Part shown: positions 1 to 8,389 of the stretch, in pieces
Layout: every line of letters starts with the position of its first letter
Position numbering within the stretch: position 1 is the first letter of the stretch
Assembly: GCF_024171725.1 (NCBI RefSeq)
Contig: NZ_JAMTCG010000002.1
Span: 310,001 to 374,000, forward strand
Source of the DNA: Williamsia serinedens
Lineage (GTDB): Bacteria > Actinomycetota > Actinomycetes > Mycobacteriales > Mycobacteriaceae
DNA: 64,000 bases
Direction of reading: 5' to 3'
The notes under the pieces: model-generated
The model's database searches: none
Seen by the model: only the letters and a program-made list of their open reading frames with translations
What the model was told of the DNA's origin: nothing
Program-made: the position numbers and the translations under genes

Positions 1-3000
1 CGTCGGGTCCCGTCCGCTTGTCGACGAGGATCACCTGCCCGATGAACGGTTCGACGATGCCGGCCATGCGGATCGGCGCGGCGATGACGAGTTGGAACCC
101 GAACTGCTCGAACGCCCGCAGCGACTGCGAGCTGAACGTCTCGTCGGACTTGGAGAACGCCTCGTCGAGCATGAGCGGCGCGAAGCCCGGCCGATGGTCC
201 TCCGGTGTGCCCAGCGAGAAGCTCAGCGCCGCGGCGAGACAGAAGGCGACGAGCTTCTCCTGCTCACCACCGGAGTTGGTGGCGGTGTTGCGGTAGGTGT
301 GCACCGGCGGCGCGTCCGGCCCGTCGTCCCGCGCCATCTCCTTGCCGTAGAAGAAGAAGCTCGCGCGGACGTCGAGCACGTTGTCACACCACCGACGACC
401 CTCGGCGTCGGTCGCCGTCAACCGCGTCACCAGATTCTTGATCCGGTAGAACTGCCGTGCGAGCACCGCCGAGTCGCCACCGCGCGCGGCCGGGGCGTCG
501 GCGATCATCGCGTCGACGATCCGGCCGAACTCGGCCGCCTCGTCGGTCGGAGTGTGGTGCACCGCGATCTGCAGGTAGGTGCCGGTGTTGAAGTCGACCC
601 GCTGTAGACCCGCGTTGACCTCCGCGATGCCGCGGCGGATGTGCTTGACGGTGTCGTTGATCTCCTTGTACAGGTTCGACACCGAGTGCGAGATGTCGGT
701 GGTGATCAGCCGTCGGAAGCGTTCCCGGGTCGAGGCGAGCCCGTGTTCCACCAACCCGGCGTGCATCGCGACCAGATCCGGTGCGCCCGCGATGTCGGCG
801 GTCAGATCGGTTCCGGCCGAGGGCCACTCGCGCAGGAAGGCCTCGGCGGCGCGCACGATGCGGTGTTCGGCGTTGTCCCGCTCGGCGTCGGCCTCGGCCT
901 GCACCGACTCCAACGCGTTGCGGAGATCTGAGCGCACCTCCCCGTACGTGTCGAGCGACAGCGTCTTGCCGGTCTGCTCCAGTGTGCGGTCGAGGACGGA
1001 CGTCAGGTACTCGCGATCGTCGTCGGTGAGGGCGTCGTTGTCGTCGCTGCTCTCCAGTTCGGCCAGCCACCGGTCCCAGTCGGTGCCGATGTGGCGGAGC
1101 TGGTCGTTGATCGCGCCGACGCGTGCCACGGCCTCGCGCCAGTCGGCGCGGGCCACCTCCACCTGCTCCTCCAACTCGGCGAGGTCGACGCGGTTCTCGC
1201 GGACGGCGTCGATCCGACGGCTCAGCTCGTCGGCATCGCGCTGGGCCGACCACCAGTTGAGCTCGGCCCACGACGAATACCCGGCGAGTGTCTCCGCCGC
1301 CTTCGCCCGATCACGGTTCTCGTCCAACAGCTCTCGCACGTCGGACGACGCCTGGCGTGCCTCCTCCAGACGGGCCGCGAGACCGACCAGCGCCTGCTGC
1401 AGGGCGGCGCGCTTGCCGTCGGTGTTCGTGCCGAGGATCCAGTGTGTCCGGTCGTCGACGCGACGGCGGTCGTCCTTGCGGAACCGGTCTCGGCCCGCCT
1501 TCACCAGGCCGGCGGGGGTGACGGCGATGTCGTGGTCGTCGAGGTCCACCGGCGAGTCGACGCAGACGTGGTCGGCGGTGCGCGCGATGACGCCGGTCAG
1601 CCAGTCCGCCGCGGGATGCGAACGGTCGACGACGACCAAGGCCGCCAGCGTCCCGGGTGTGGGCACCGTCGGGTCGACGTCGGTCCGGTACGTCCGGTAC
1701 TCCAACACACCGCCGAGGTCGGTGCGGTCGACGAAGGCCGTCACCTGGGCGCGGTGCTCATGCGGCACGAGGAGCGTGAGGCCGAGTCCGCGGAGGACGC
1801 GTTCGGCGGCACCGGCCCATCGGTCACGGTGCTCGTCCGCGACCTCCATCAACTCCGCGGCGTAGGGAAGATCGTGCGGTGACAGCCCGGTCCCGGCCGC
1901 GATGGCGTCCCGCTGCGCGAGCGCACCGGCCGGCAGCAGCGACCGTCGGGCGGTGAGCGTGGTGAGTTCGTCGACGACGGCGTCGTGCTCACGGCGCGCG
2001 TCGGACTCGGCGGTGAAGACGGCGTGCGCCCGCGCCGACAACGACTGCGCGGCCTCCGTGGCGGCCCGTCCCAGCGCCGGAGCCCGATCGCGCAGCGCAG
2101 CGAACTCCTCCGCGGTGGTCGGGGTCTCCTCCCCCAGACGCCCGACGACCGCCGCGTACCGCTCGTAGGCCCGGTTGCGCGCGGTGATCTGCTGCTCGAA
2201 CGCCTTCAGCTCGGACTCGAGCGTCGTCAGCTCACCCTTGTCGACGGTCAGCTGGTCCCGCAGCGACGTGTGCCGCGCCTCGCGGTCGTCGGCGACGTTC
2301 TCCCACGACGCGACCTCGTTGTCGAGGGCGGTCCGCTGGTCCTCGATCGCGTCGAGCTTGGCGCGCAACAACACCGCGCGGTGCTCGCGCATGAACGCCC
2401 GCATCGGCGGACCGAGCAGCTCACCCGCGCGGGTCGTCGATTGCTCCGCTCCCTGGTAGGCCTCCCACGCCTCGGGGATGGGTCGCAGCACCTTCTCCTG
2501 GGCGTGCGCCCGCGCGGCCGCCTGGTAGGCCTCGTCGAGCTGGGTGAAGTTCTCGATCAGCCGCTGCGCCTTGGCGTACGTGTCGGGTCGGTCGAGCATG
2601 TAGGTGCGGATGAAGAGGTTGAGGTCACCGACGTTCTTCATCGCCTTGGCCTTGCCCATCAGCGACAGTGCCGCCGAGGACGCGCCGATGCCGACCCGAC
2701 GACGCAGCGCCTCGGAGTAAGCGCTCTGCACGTCGAAGCAGGCGACGTCGGGATGCGACGCGCGGTAGGCGCGGATGTCGAATCCGCCCGCCGCCCAGTC
2801 GTTCAGCTCGATGAGGTCCATCTCGCCGGTGTGCAGCTGATACCAGGACCGCAGGCTCGCGCCGTCGTTGCCCGACCCCGGGAACCACTTGATCGCGACC
2901 GCCGTCGTCACCGACCCGGCGCCGTTGTCGTAGGTGGCGGCGATGGCCGACCACGTCGCGCCCGACCCGCGCAGGTACTGCACCTGCGACTGGTTGTACT

Positions 3001-3337
3001 CGTCGTCGTTCTCCGCCCACGCACCGCGCACGTAGTCGGCCATGGACCGCGCGGCACGCTTCGCGCCCTTGGCCGTCAGGTCCGCCGACGCGTTGAAACC
3101 CTGGTCGTAGGTGGGCAGCAGCACGACCGAATGGCCGTCCATGAGCGACGATTTGCCCGATCCCGACGGGCCCGTGAGCAGCACGCCGCGCTCGTCGATC
3201 GGGAAGTCCTTGTAGCCGTGGAACGTGCCCCAGTTGACGAGCTGGATGCGGGTCAACCGGAACTGGCCGAGGGCCACCGTGCGTCGCCCGGTGCGCGCGG
3301 CCTCGACCTGTGTCGGCGCGTCGAGAGTGTCGGTCAC
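1..3337 (-). CDS. jetC: Wadjet JetC / MksB-like SMC-family ATPase (3' end off the window)
   Basis: This is the SMC-like ATPase of a Wadjet (MksBEFG/JetABCD) complex, a family known to restrict plasmids by extruding and cleaving small circular DNA. I read it from a GTG at 3337 that overlaps the jetB stop as GTGA; 1112 codons are open to the left edge. Walker A (GPSGSGKS) is at residues 56-63. The ABC signature SGGEQEK is near residue 1022 and Walker B (LMLDEAF) near residue 1055, followed by the conserved stretch leading to LVDKRTGPD at the edge. The middle should be the long coiled coil. Only a short C-terminal tail can be missing, judging from family length. The fourth gene, jetD (DUF3322/DUF2220 nuclease), would be expected just outside the window. 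Confidence 0.93.
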   Translation of the reverse strand, partial: MTDTLDAPTQVEAARTGRRTVALGQFRLTRIQLVNWGTFHGYKDFPIDERGVLLTGPSGSGKSSLMDGHSVVLLPTYDQGFNASADLTAKGAKRAARSMADYVRGAWAENDDEYNQSQVQYLRGSGATWSAIAATYDNGAGSVTTAVAIKWFPGSGNDGASLRSWYQLHTGEMDLIELNDWAAGGFDIRAYRASHPDVACFDVQSAYSEALRRRVGIGASSAALSLMGKAKAMKNVGDLNLFIRTYMLDRPDTYAKAQRLIENFTQLDEAYQAAARAHAQEKVLRPIPEAWEAYQGAEQSTTRAGELLGPPMRAFMREHRAVLLRAKLDAIEDQRTALDNEVASWENVADDREARHTSLRDQLTVDKGELTTLESELKAFEQQITARNRAYERYAAVVGRLGEETPTTAEEFAALRDRAPALGRAATEAAQSLSARAHAVFTAESDARREHDAVVDELTTLTARRSLLPAGALAQRDAIAAGTGLSPHDLPYAAELMEVADEHRDRWAGAAERVLRGLGLTLLVPHEHRAQVTAFVDRTDLGGVLEYRTYRTDVDPTVPTPGTLAALVVVDRSHPAADWLTGVIARTADHVCVDSPVDLDDHDIAVTPAGLVKAGRDRFRKDDRRRVDDRTHWILGTNTDGKRAALQQALVGLAARLEEARQASSDVRELLDENRDRAKAAETLAGYSSWAELNWWSAQRDADELSRRIDAVRENRVDLAELEEQVEVARADWREAVARVGAINDQLRHIGTDWDRWLAELESSDDNDALTDDDREYLTSVLDRTLEQTGKTLSLDTYGEVRSDLRNALESVQAEADAERDNAEHRIVRAAEAFLREWPSAGTDLTADIAGAPDLVAMHAGLVEHGLASTRERFRRLITTDISHSVSNLYKEINDTVKHIRRGIAEVNAGLQRVDFNTGTYLQIAVHHTPTDEAAEFGRIVDAMIADAPAARGGDSAVLARQFYRIKNLVTRLTATDAEGRRWCDNVLDVRASFFFYGKEMARDDGPDAPPVHTYRNTATNSGGEQEKLVAFCLAAALSFSLGTPEDHRPGFAPLMLDEAFSKSDETFSSQSLRAFEQFGFQLVIAAPIRMAGIVEPFIGQVILVDKRTGPD

Positions 3338-4113
3338 GCCTCTCCCTCCGGATCGAGTTCGGTGATGTCGGGGCCGTCGCCGGCGAGACGCCGGTAGGCC
3401 TGCGTGTAGGACTCGATGGTCTCCGGCGTCAGCAGCGCCGCGATCACCCCGTGCACCAGGTACCGATCCGTCCCGGGGATGGCGCGGATGACCTTGCGGT
3501 TCTCCAGCACGTTGATGGCGGCGTCGATGCGACGGGCGAAACCGGCCTCGTCGGTGTCGCGGGCGGGCTTGTAGGTCATGAGATGGTCGACCATCTCGGC
3601 CCGGTCGACCGTCGTCGACTCGTCCACGCTCGTCAGGTACTTCTGTCGCAGGAACAGCACGAGCACCGATGCGGCGAGGGTCAGGGTCGACGACCGCAGG
3701 ATCGTCCGCTGGCGCGGGTCGGCGTCGGCGACCTGCCGGGTGAAGGCGTAGCGGCGCTCCACGTCGAGTTCGAGGACGAGGTTCAGCTCCGACAACCGCG
3801 ACCGGATGACGGCCTCGTTGGCCTCGATCGCGCGCCAGTTCCGCGACCGACCGCTGACGTGGGCGGCCGAGATCAGTTCCTGCAGTGCGTAGCACACGGG
3901 TGCAGGCAGTTCCGACGTGTCGCCCTCGAACCGCGGCGTCACCGGTCCCGAGGTGTCCTCACCGATGGGGTCGCTGCCGTCGAAGCTGAAGTGGGACAGG
4001 TCGACCGACGGCGTGGCGTCCGCCTCGGGCGCGTCGACGAAGAGGTCGTCGGCGTCGTCGAGGGGCGCACCCGTGTCGGGTGCGTCGTCGAGCGTGTCGG
4101 TGTCGTCGGTCAT
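3334..4113 (-). CDS. jetB: Wadjet JetB / MksE-like DUF4194 protein
   Basis: A 259-residue DUF4194 protein, the kite (MksE-like) subunit that in this family bridges the SMC ATPase and the kleisin. The N-terminal ~65 residues are acidic and low in complexity; the folded part follows, with winged-helix-like segments and the C-terminal TDRYLVHGVI region. The ATG at 4113 overlaps the jetA stop as ATGA, and its own TGA overlaps the jetC GTG start, so the three genes are probably translationally coupled in one transcript. The identification rests on family resemblance plus the characteristic gene order. Confidence 0.88.
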   Translation of the reverse strand: MTDDTDTLDDAPDTGAPLDDADDLFVDAPEADATPSVDLSHFSFDGSDPIGEDTSGPVTPRFEGDTSELPAPVCYALQELISAAHVSGRSRNWRAIEANEAVIRSRLSELNLVLELDVERRYAFTRQVADADPRQRTILRSSTLTLAASVLVLFLRQKYLTSVDESTTVDRAEMVDHLMTYKPARDTDEAGFARRIDAAINVLENRKVIRAIPGTDRYLVHGVIAALLTPETIESYTQAYRRLAGDGPDITELDPEGEA

Positions 4114-5660
4114 GCGTCTCCCTGGGATGGGTCGTCGAGGAGATGGGTCGCAGCGCGCGCCGAGGGCGTCGGTGCCACGATCACCTCGCGAAAGGTCATG
4201 GCGGGCAGGGCGATCGAGCGCAGTCCTCGAGCGGTGTGCGCACCGACGACGACCCGGCCGGCGTCGGTGTCGACGGTGCCGTGCCTCTGTGCGAGCGACC
4301 AGACCCCCACGACGTCACCGACGCGCGGGGTGTCGAGCTGGGCGAGGACGTCGTGCAGGTCGGCGACGCCGGCGTCCACAGCGCGGTTCACCGCGGCCGT
4401 CAGATGCTGCCAGTCGATGGTCTCGCTGCCGACGAGGTCGGCCGGGTCGATGTCGATCTCCCCCACCGTGGCCTCGACGTCGTCCGGGAGTTCAACGACG
4501 CCGTCGTGCAGCGACAGCGCCCCGACGGAGTTCGCGTCGACGACGGCGATCGGCAGTGCGACACCGAGATCCTTGCCCGCGGAGACGTTCTCGAAGGCGG
4601 CGGCAGCGGCACGCTGGGCCTCGGCGATCTGCTCGCGCAGGGCTCGGTGGTCGAGAAAGTCGCCACCCTTCACGAAGGTGTTGATGCGGCGGTACACCTG
4701 CCCGCGGATCTCGTCGACGCGCTGCACCTCGTCCCACATCCGGTCGATGAACCGCGCGAGGGTCTGGGCCTGGTCCCGCGGGAGGTCCGGGAGCCCCGCC
4801 AGGATCGCGTCGATGTGACTCTCGAGGGACTCGCGGAGGCGGTGGTCGGAGACGAGTGTGTAGAACGCGTCGAACGCGCTGCCCTCCGGCGACCGGGCGA
4901 GTTCGTCGTGACCGTCGAACATCCGGTTCAGCGCGTCGGCGTACGCGCCGGTCCGCTCGTCGAGGCCGCTGGTGAGCAGGGTCCGCGAGTTCTCGCGCAG
5001 CTTCTCGCCGTATCCGATGATGTCGGCGGGCATGCGCTCGGCCAGCGAGGTGACCATCCGGATGTCGTCGCGGATGCCGCGCGCGTCGACCGCGGGGACA
5101 GCGCCGGCCGCGAGCTCCGCACGTCGGGCGGTGAGCTCTGCGATCTTGGCGTCGATGTCGCGCAGGTGCTCCGACGGGTCGGGGTTGATGGCCACCGCGA
5201 TGTCTCCGAGTCGCCCGATCACCATCTGCATCGTGGTCTCGGTCGCCACCGACCGGTCGTGCCGGACCGCCTGCACCTGGGCCAACGCCGTCGTCGCGCC
5301 CCGCGTGAGGTGGTACCGCTCCACGTCGCGGTCGGGATCGAGGGTGCGGGCGACGTAGCCGTCGCGCACCCACCGGTCGAGCAGCTCCTCCGGGCTCGGC
5401 ACCGACTGGTCGCGGTCGGTCCAGTGCGTGGCGAGGTCGGCGATGTCGGCGCGCAGGCCCTCGACGAGGTGGTCGCCGTCGACCTGTCCGTCGGCGAGCC
5501 GGGCGGCCATCAAGGCGAGCGTCACCATCGCCGAGCGGGACCGCAGCAGCTTCAGCGTGACGTCGGCGTCGGCGTTCTCGGAGAACGCGGCGTACAGCTC
5601 AGCCGACCGCGCCCCCGGGGAATCCACCCGCGCGACACTAGTGGCTGCGCCGGGTGGCAT
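4110..5660 (-). CDS. jetA: Wadjet JetA / MksF-like DUF3375 protein
   Basis: A DUF3375 protein of about 516 residues, the kleisin-like first subunit of Wadjet systems. Recognisable segments are AELYAAFSENADADVTLKLL near the N terminus, a helical middle containing a region around DIDAKIAELTARRAELAAG, and a C-terminal wing region. The open frame continues upstream to 5831, but that would overlap msrA. I chose the ATG at 5660; a GTG about 30 nt further in is also possible, and neither has a strong Shine-Dalgarno. It is the first gene of the operon, 64 nt downstream of the msrA stop and on the same strand, so read-through from msrA cannot be excluded. Confidence 0.87.
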   Translation of the reverse strand: MPPGAATSVARVDSPGARSAELYAAFSENADADVTLKLLRSRSAMVTLALMAARLADGQVDGDHLVEGLRADIADLATHWTDRDQSVPSPEELLDRWVRDGYVARTLDPDRDVERYHLTRGATTALAQVQAVRHDRSVATETTMQMVIGRLGDIAVAINPDPSEHLRDIDAKIAELTARRAELAAGAVPAVDARGIRDDIRMVTSLAERMPADIIGYGEKLRENSRTLLTSGLDERTGAYADALNRMFDGHDELARSPEGSAFDAFYTLVSDHRLRESLESHIDAILAGLPDLPRDQAQTLARFIDRMWDEVQRVDEIRGQVYRRINTFVKGGDFLDHRALREQIAEAQRAAAAAFENVSAGKDLGVALPIAVVDANSVGALSLHDGVVELPDDVEATVGEIDIDPADLVGSETIDWQHLTAAVNRAVDAGVADLHDVLAQLDTPRVGDVVGVWSLAQRHGTVDTDAGRVVVGAHTARGLRSIALPAMTFREVIVAPTPSARAATHLLDDPSQGDA

Positions 5661-5724
5661 CCGGCGACGGGCCGCGAGCTGGGGACAACCTGTGACGCGC
5701 GTGAACGGTGGGGCCGAGGCGACG

Positions 5725-6399
5725 TCAGGCGGGGTAGGTGAGGCCCGTCGCCGCGTGGCAGCGGTACCCGTTCGGGTGCTTCTCCAGGTACTGCTGATGG
5801 TGGTCCTCGGCGTGGAAGAACCGGCCGGCACCGGCCTGCGACAGCACCGCGATCTCGGTGGTCACCGAGCCCAGTCCCGCGGCGGCGAGCGCCGTCGCGA
5901 ACGTCTCCGCCGACGCCCTCGCCACCCGCGCGTCCCCCTCGTCCGTCGTGTAGATCGCCGACCGGTACTGCGTGCCCAGGTCGTTGCCCTGCCGCATCCC
6001 CTGCGTGGGGTCGTGCACCTCCCAGAACACCCGCAGGACCCCCTCGAGGTCGACGACAGCAGGGTCGAACACGACCAGCACCGACTCGGTGTGGCCGGTG
6101 CGGCCGCTGCACACCTCCTCGTAGGTCGGGTTGGGCGTGTAGCCGCCCGCGTAGCCCACGGCGGTCGTCACCACTCCGGGCACCTGCCAGAAGATCTCCT
6201 CGATGCCCCAGAAGCACCCGCCGGCGAGCACCACCTCTCGGAGTTCGTCGCCGAAGGGGCCGGTCATGGGTGCGCCCGTCACGATGTTCCGCGGCGCCAC
6301 ACGCATCGGCGTCGCGCGGCCCGGCAGCGCGTCGGCCGGTGTGACCATCTCTCGACGACCGCCCGCGAGGAGGCGGAGGATCCAGCTCGACCAGGACAT
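5725..6399 (-). CDS. msrA: peptide-methionine (S)-S-oxide reductase MsrA
   Basis: Reduces the S-epimer of methionine sulfoxide in oxidised proteins, using thioredoxin. The catalytic motif GGCFWG places the nucleophilic Cys at residue 62, and a second Cys near the C terminus ([10 protein letters not shown]) is the likely resolving residue. The protein has the longer N-terminal extension ([11 protein letters not shown]) found in the E. coli-type enzyme. I start it at the ATG at 6399 (224 residues) rather than the in-frame ATG at 6417; both lack a good Shine-Dalgarno. It lies divergent from the small membrane protein and sodA, in keeping with an oxidative-stress neighbourhood. Confidence 0.95.
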   Translation of the reverse strand: MSWSSWILRLLAGGRREMVTPADALPGRATPMRVAPRNIVTGAPMTGPFGDELREVVLAGGCFWGIEEIFWQVPGVVTTAVGYAGGYTPNPTYEEVCSGRTGHTESVLVVFDPAVVDLEGVLRVFWEVHDPTQGMRQGNDLGTQYRSAIYTTDEGDARVARASAETFATALAAAGLGSVTTEIAVLSQAGAGRFFHAEDHHQQYLEKHPNGYRCHAATGLTYPA

Positions 6400-6445
6400 G
6401 TCCGCCACGGTACGCACCGCGGGACCGCCCTCGACCCGGCTCGAT

Positions 6446-6474
6446 TTGTGATGGTTCGAGGGCGTGCCTATAGT
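6446..6474 (+). promoter_or_regulatory. sigma-A-like promoter for the small membrane protein
   Basis: A TTGTGA -35 at 6446-6451 and a TATAGT -10 at 6469-6474 are separated by 17 nt, close to the vegetative consensus. It reads toward the 52-residue ORF and would give a 5' leader of about 115 nt. Read-through could also serve sodA. Confidence 0.5.
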
Positions 6475-6597
6475 GGCGCCCGGCGGACAAATGTGACAGT
6501 TCTCACTGACATGCCGGGAACACGGTCCGCCGCGAGGGAGTCCGCGATCGCCTCGGCGATCCGGGGCGCGAGAGTCGACGACGACAGGAGTGCATCA

Positions 6598-6756
6598 GTG
6601 GCGACGCACACCCACACCGACCATGCCGCAGGCATGGGACGCGGCGCTCGGGCCCTCCACCTCGACGAGAACCTCGACATCCGCGGCCGCTGCGTCTCGA
6701 TCGGCATCAGCATCGCCCTGCTGGCCGTCGTCCTGGTGAGCCTCGTCGCCCTCTGA
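6598..6756 (+). CDS. small single-pass membrane protein, 52 residues
   Basis: A short gene starting at GTG 6598, preceded by an AGGAG Shine-Dalgarno with 7-nt spacing. The N-terminal half is polar and His-rich (THTHTDHAAGMG). It is followed by a charged stretch (LHLDENLDIRGR) and one hydrophobic helix (about residues 33-52) ending in LVSLVAL. It has a good promoter upstream and sits between msrA and sodA. I do not recognise the family. The ribosome site, promoter and clear membrane segment argue that it is a real gene; its function is unknown. Confidence 0.7.
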   Translation: MATHTHTDHAAGMGRGARALHLDENLDIRGRCVSIGISIALLAVVLVSLVAL

Positions 6757-6931
6757 TCACCCCGCGCGACACCGCCCCGGAGGACCCCGCGGCGCGCCGT
6801 AACGCGCGCTCTGAACCTCCACCGTGGTCGAGGTCTGCCGACGTCGCGAGAGGGCGTTGCAATCCCCGTCACGCTGCGGAAGTGTGGAACTCGTCAGCAC
6901 AGACTCGCGCCATCAGAGGAGAGGTACCACC

Positions 6932-7561
6932 GTGGGTGAATACACCTTGCCGGATCTCGATTACGACTACGCGGCACTCGAGCCGCACATCTCCGGCCGG
7001 ATCATGGAGCTGCACCACAGCAAGCACCACGCGACCTACGTGAAGGGCGCCAACACCGCCCTCGAGAAGGCCGCCGCGGCACGCGAGGACGGCACCATCG
7101 CCGACAAGGTGTTCCAGCTCTCGGCCAACCTGGCGTTTCACCTGGGTGGCCACACGAACCACTCGATCTTCTGGAAGAACCTGTCGCCCAACGGTGGCGA
7201 CAAGCCGGAGGGCGAGCTCGCCGCCGCCATCGACGACCAGTTCGGTGGCTTCGACAAGTTCCAGGCGCACTTCACCGCCGCCGCGACCACCCTGCAGGGC
7301 AGCGGCTGGGCGATCCTCGGCTACGACACCATCGAGGGCAAGCTGGTCATCCAGCAGCTGACCGATCAGCACGGCAACACCTCGGTCGGCCTCGTCCCCA
7401 TCGTCATGCTCGACATGTGGGAGCACGCCTTCTACCTCGACTACCAGAACGTGAAGCCGGACTACGTCAAGGCCTGGTGGAATGTCGTCAACTGGGCGGA
7501 CGCCGCCGAGCGCTTCGCCAAGGCCTCGAGCCAGGGCAAGGGCCTGATCGTCCCCGCCTGA
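6932..7561 (+). CDS. sodA: superoxide dismutase, Mn/Fe family
   Basis: Converts superoxide to hydrogen peroxide and oxygen. The 209-residue protein is full length for the family and starts at GTG 6932 behind a GAGGAGAGG-like ribosome site. Metal ligands are His28 (ELHHSKHH), His77 (GGHTNHS), Asp161 and His165 (LDMWEHAFY). Residue 146, which is His in the iron enzyme of M. tuberculosis, is Gln here, so manganese is the more likely metal; this is an inference. No secretion signal is visible, as in the mycobacterial enzyme. It is followed by a strong hairpin and is probably transcribed alone or with the small gene upstream. Confidence 0.96.
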   Translation: MGEYTLPDLDYDYAALEPHISGRIMELHHSKHHATYVKGANTALEKAAAAREDGTIADKVFQLSANLAFHLGGHTNHSIFWKNLSPNGGDKPEGELAAAIDDQFGGFDKFQAHFTAAATTLQGSGWAILGYDTIEGKLVIQQLTDQHGNTSVGLVPIVMLDMWEHAFYLDYQNVKPDYVKAWWNVVNWADAAERFAKASSQGKGLIVPA

Positions 7562-7577
7562 CGCACCCCGCACCACA

Positions 7578-7614
7578 CGAGACCCCCGACGGCCGCCCGC
7601 CGTCGGGGGTCTCG
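7578..7614 (+). terminator. terminator-like hairpin after sodA
   Basis: A perfect 15-bp inverted repeat, arms 7578-7592 and 7600-7614, encloses a 7-nt loop 16 nt after the sodA stop. There is no U tract, which is usual for actinobacterial terminators. Confidence 0.75.
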
Positions 7615-7737
7615 TCGTTCACGGGGTCCCCTCGTTCACGGTTCTCGTCGTTCACCGCGCCGTCACGGGTCCGTGACACGGTCGTTTAGCACTCGACAGC
7701 TCTTGTCTGCCAGCGCCGTCGCACGGCAAGGTGAGCC

Positions 7738-8274
7738 ATGGACAACACCGCGCGTCACTCGGTTCCCATCGGTCTCGTCCCGTTCCACTCCGACGGCGAA
7801 CTCCGCGGCATGCTCATCTCCGGGCGGTGGCCCGACACCACCCTCGAGTGGTCCCAGACCCTCGTCGCGTCGGTCCGGATCGCCTGCCGGCCGGGCCTGC
7901 TGCGCACGACGACCGTCTTCGGTGTCATCGAGGACCGCCCGGAGTCCTGCGACGAGGACACCGTCGGCATGATGCTGTCGATCGGCACCGTGTCCGGCAC
8001 CGACTTCATCGAGCGCGGCAAGGGCCTCGGCACCCCGCCGGCCCTGGTCATGCTCCATCCACCGTCGCTCACGCGTCCGTCGCTGCCGGAGTGCTCCGAC
8101 GTCGCGTCCGGCTGCGTCCTGCTGCCCGGGGTGCCCGAGCTCGGTCTCGACCACCGGGCGGGCTGGGCCGAGGCCGAGGCAGACGGCACGGTCGTGACGC
8201 TGCGCAACGCGATCGGGGTCGACCCCGGCGCCGACCCGGACACCGCGGTGCTCGCGATGGTCCTCGCCGCGTGA
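7738..8274 (+). CDS. hypothetical protein, 178 residues
   Basis: I do not recognise this protein. It starts at ATG 7738 with an AAGGTGAG ribosome site. There is no signal peptide or membrane segment. It looks like a soluble mixed alpha/beta protein with conserved-looking segments such as IGLVPFHSDGELRGMLISG and GLGTPPALVMLHPPS, and a Cys pair (ECSDVASGC). Third-position GC is typical of real coding sequence. An overlapping minus-strand frame at 7755-8282 is less convincing because it is Ser/Thr/Arg-rich and lacks a ribosome site. Confidence 0.65.
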   Translation: MDNTARHSVPIGLVPFHSDGELRGMLISGRWPDTTLEWSQTLVASVRIACRPGLLRTTTVFGVIEDRPESCDEDTVGMMLSIGTVSGTDFIERGKGLGTPPALVMLHPPSLTRPSLPECSDVASGCVLLPGVPELGLDHRAGWAEAEADGTVVTLRNAIGVDPGADPDTAVLAMVLAA

Positions 8275-8352
8275 GCCCGCATCCCGTTCTTGGGGTGCCC
8301 TAAGTCTACCGAAAAGGGGCTCCGAACTGGGCTTTTGCGCCTCGGTGAACTG

Positions 8353-8382
8353 TTGCGGCGTCCGGTGAGGGTGCCCTACGGT
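8353..8382 (+). promoter_or_regulatory. probable promoter of a leaderless transcript (TMEM165 gene)
   Basis: TTGCGG at 8353-8358 and TACGGT at 8377-8382 are separated by 18 nt. The -10-like hexamer lies exactly 7 nt before the ATG at 8390, where transcription would be expected to start, and there is no Shine-Dalgarno. Confidence 0.45.
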
Positions 8383-8389
8383 CGGCGAC

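Noticed and set aside
4910-4940. LexA-box-like TCGAAC-N4-GGTTCA
   Set aside because: It is inside jetA coding sequence and the right half does not match GTTCGA in register.
1985-5741. Long plus-strand frames opposite the jet operon
   Set aside because: Repetitive Arg/Gly/Val/Leu composition without domains; the minus-strand frames carry the Wadjet motifs.
7685-7693. TTAGCACTC, one half of a CIRCE heat-shock element
   Set aside because: The second half (GAGTGCTAA) is absent at the right distance, and no chaperone gene follows.
8276-8389. Possible yybP-ykoY manganese riboswitch before the TMEM165 gene
   Set aside because: The region is short, the conserved core was not found, and the promoter seems to start transcription at the ATG.
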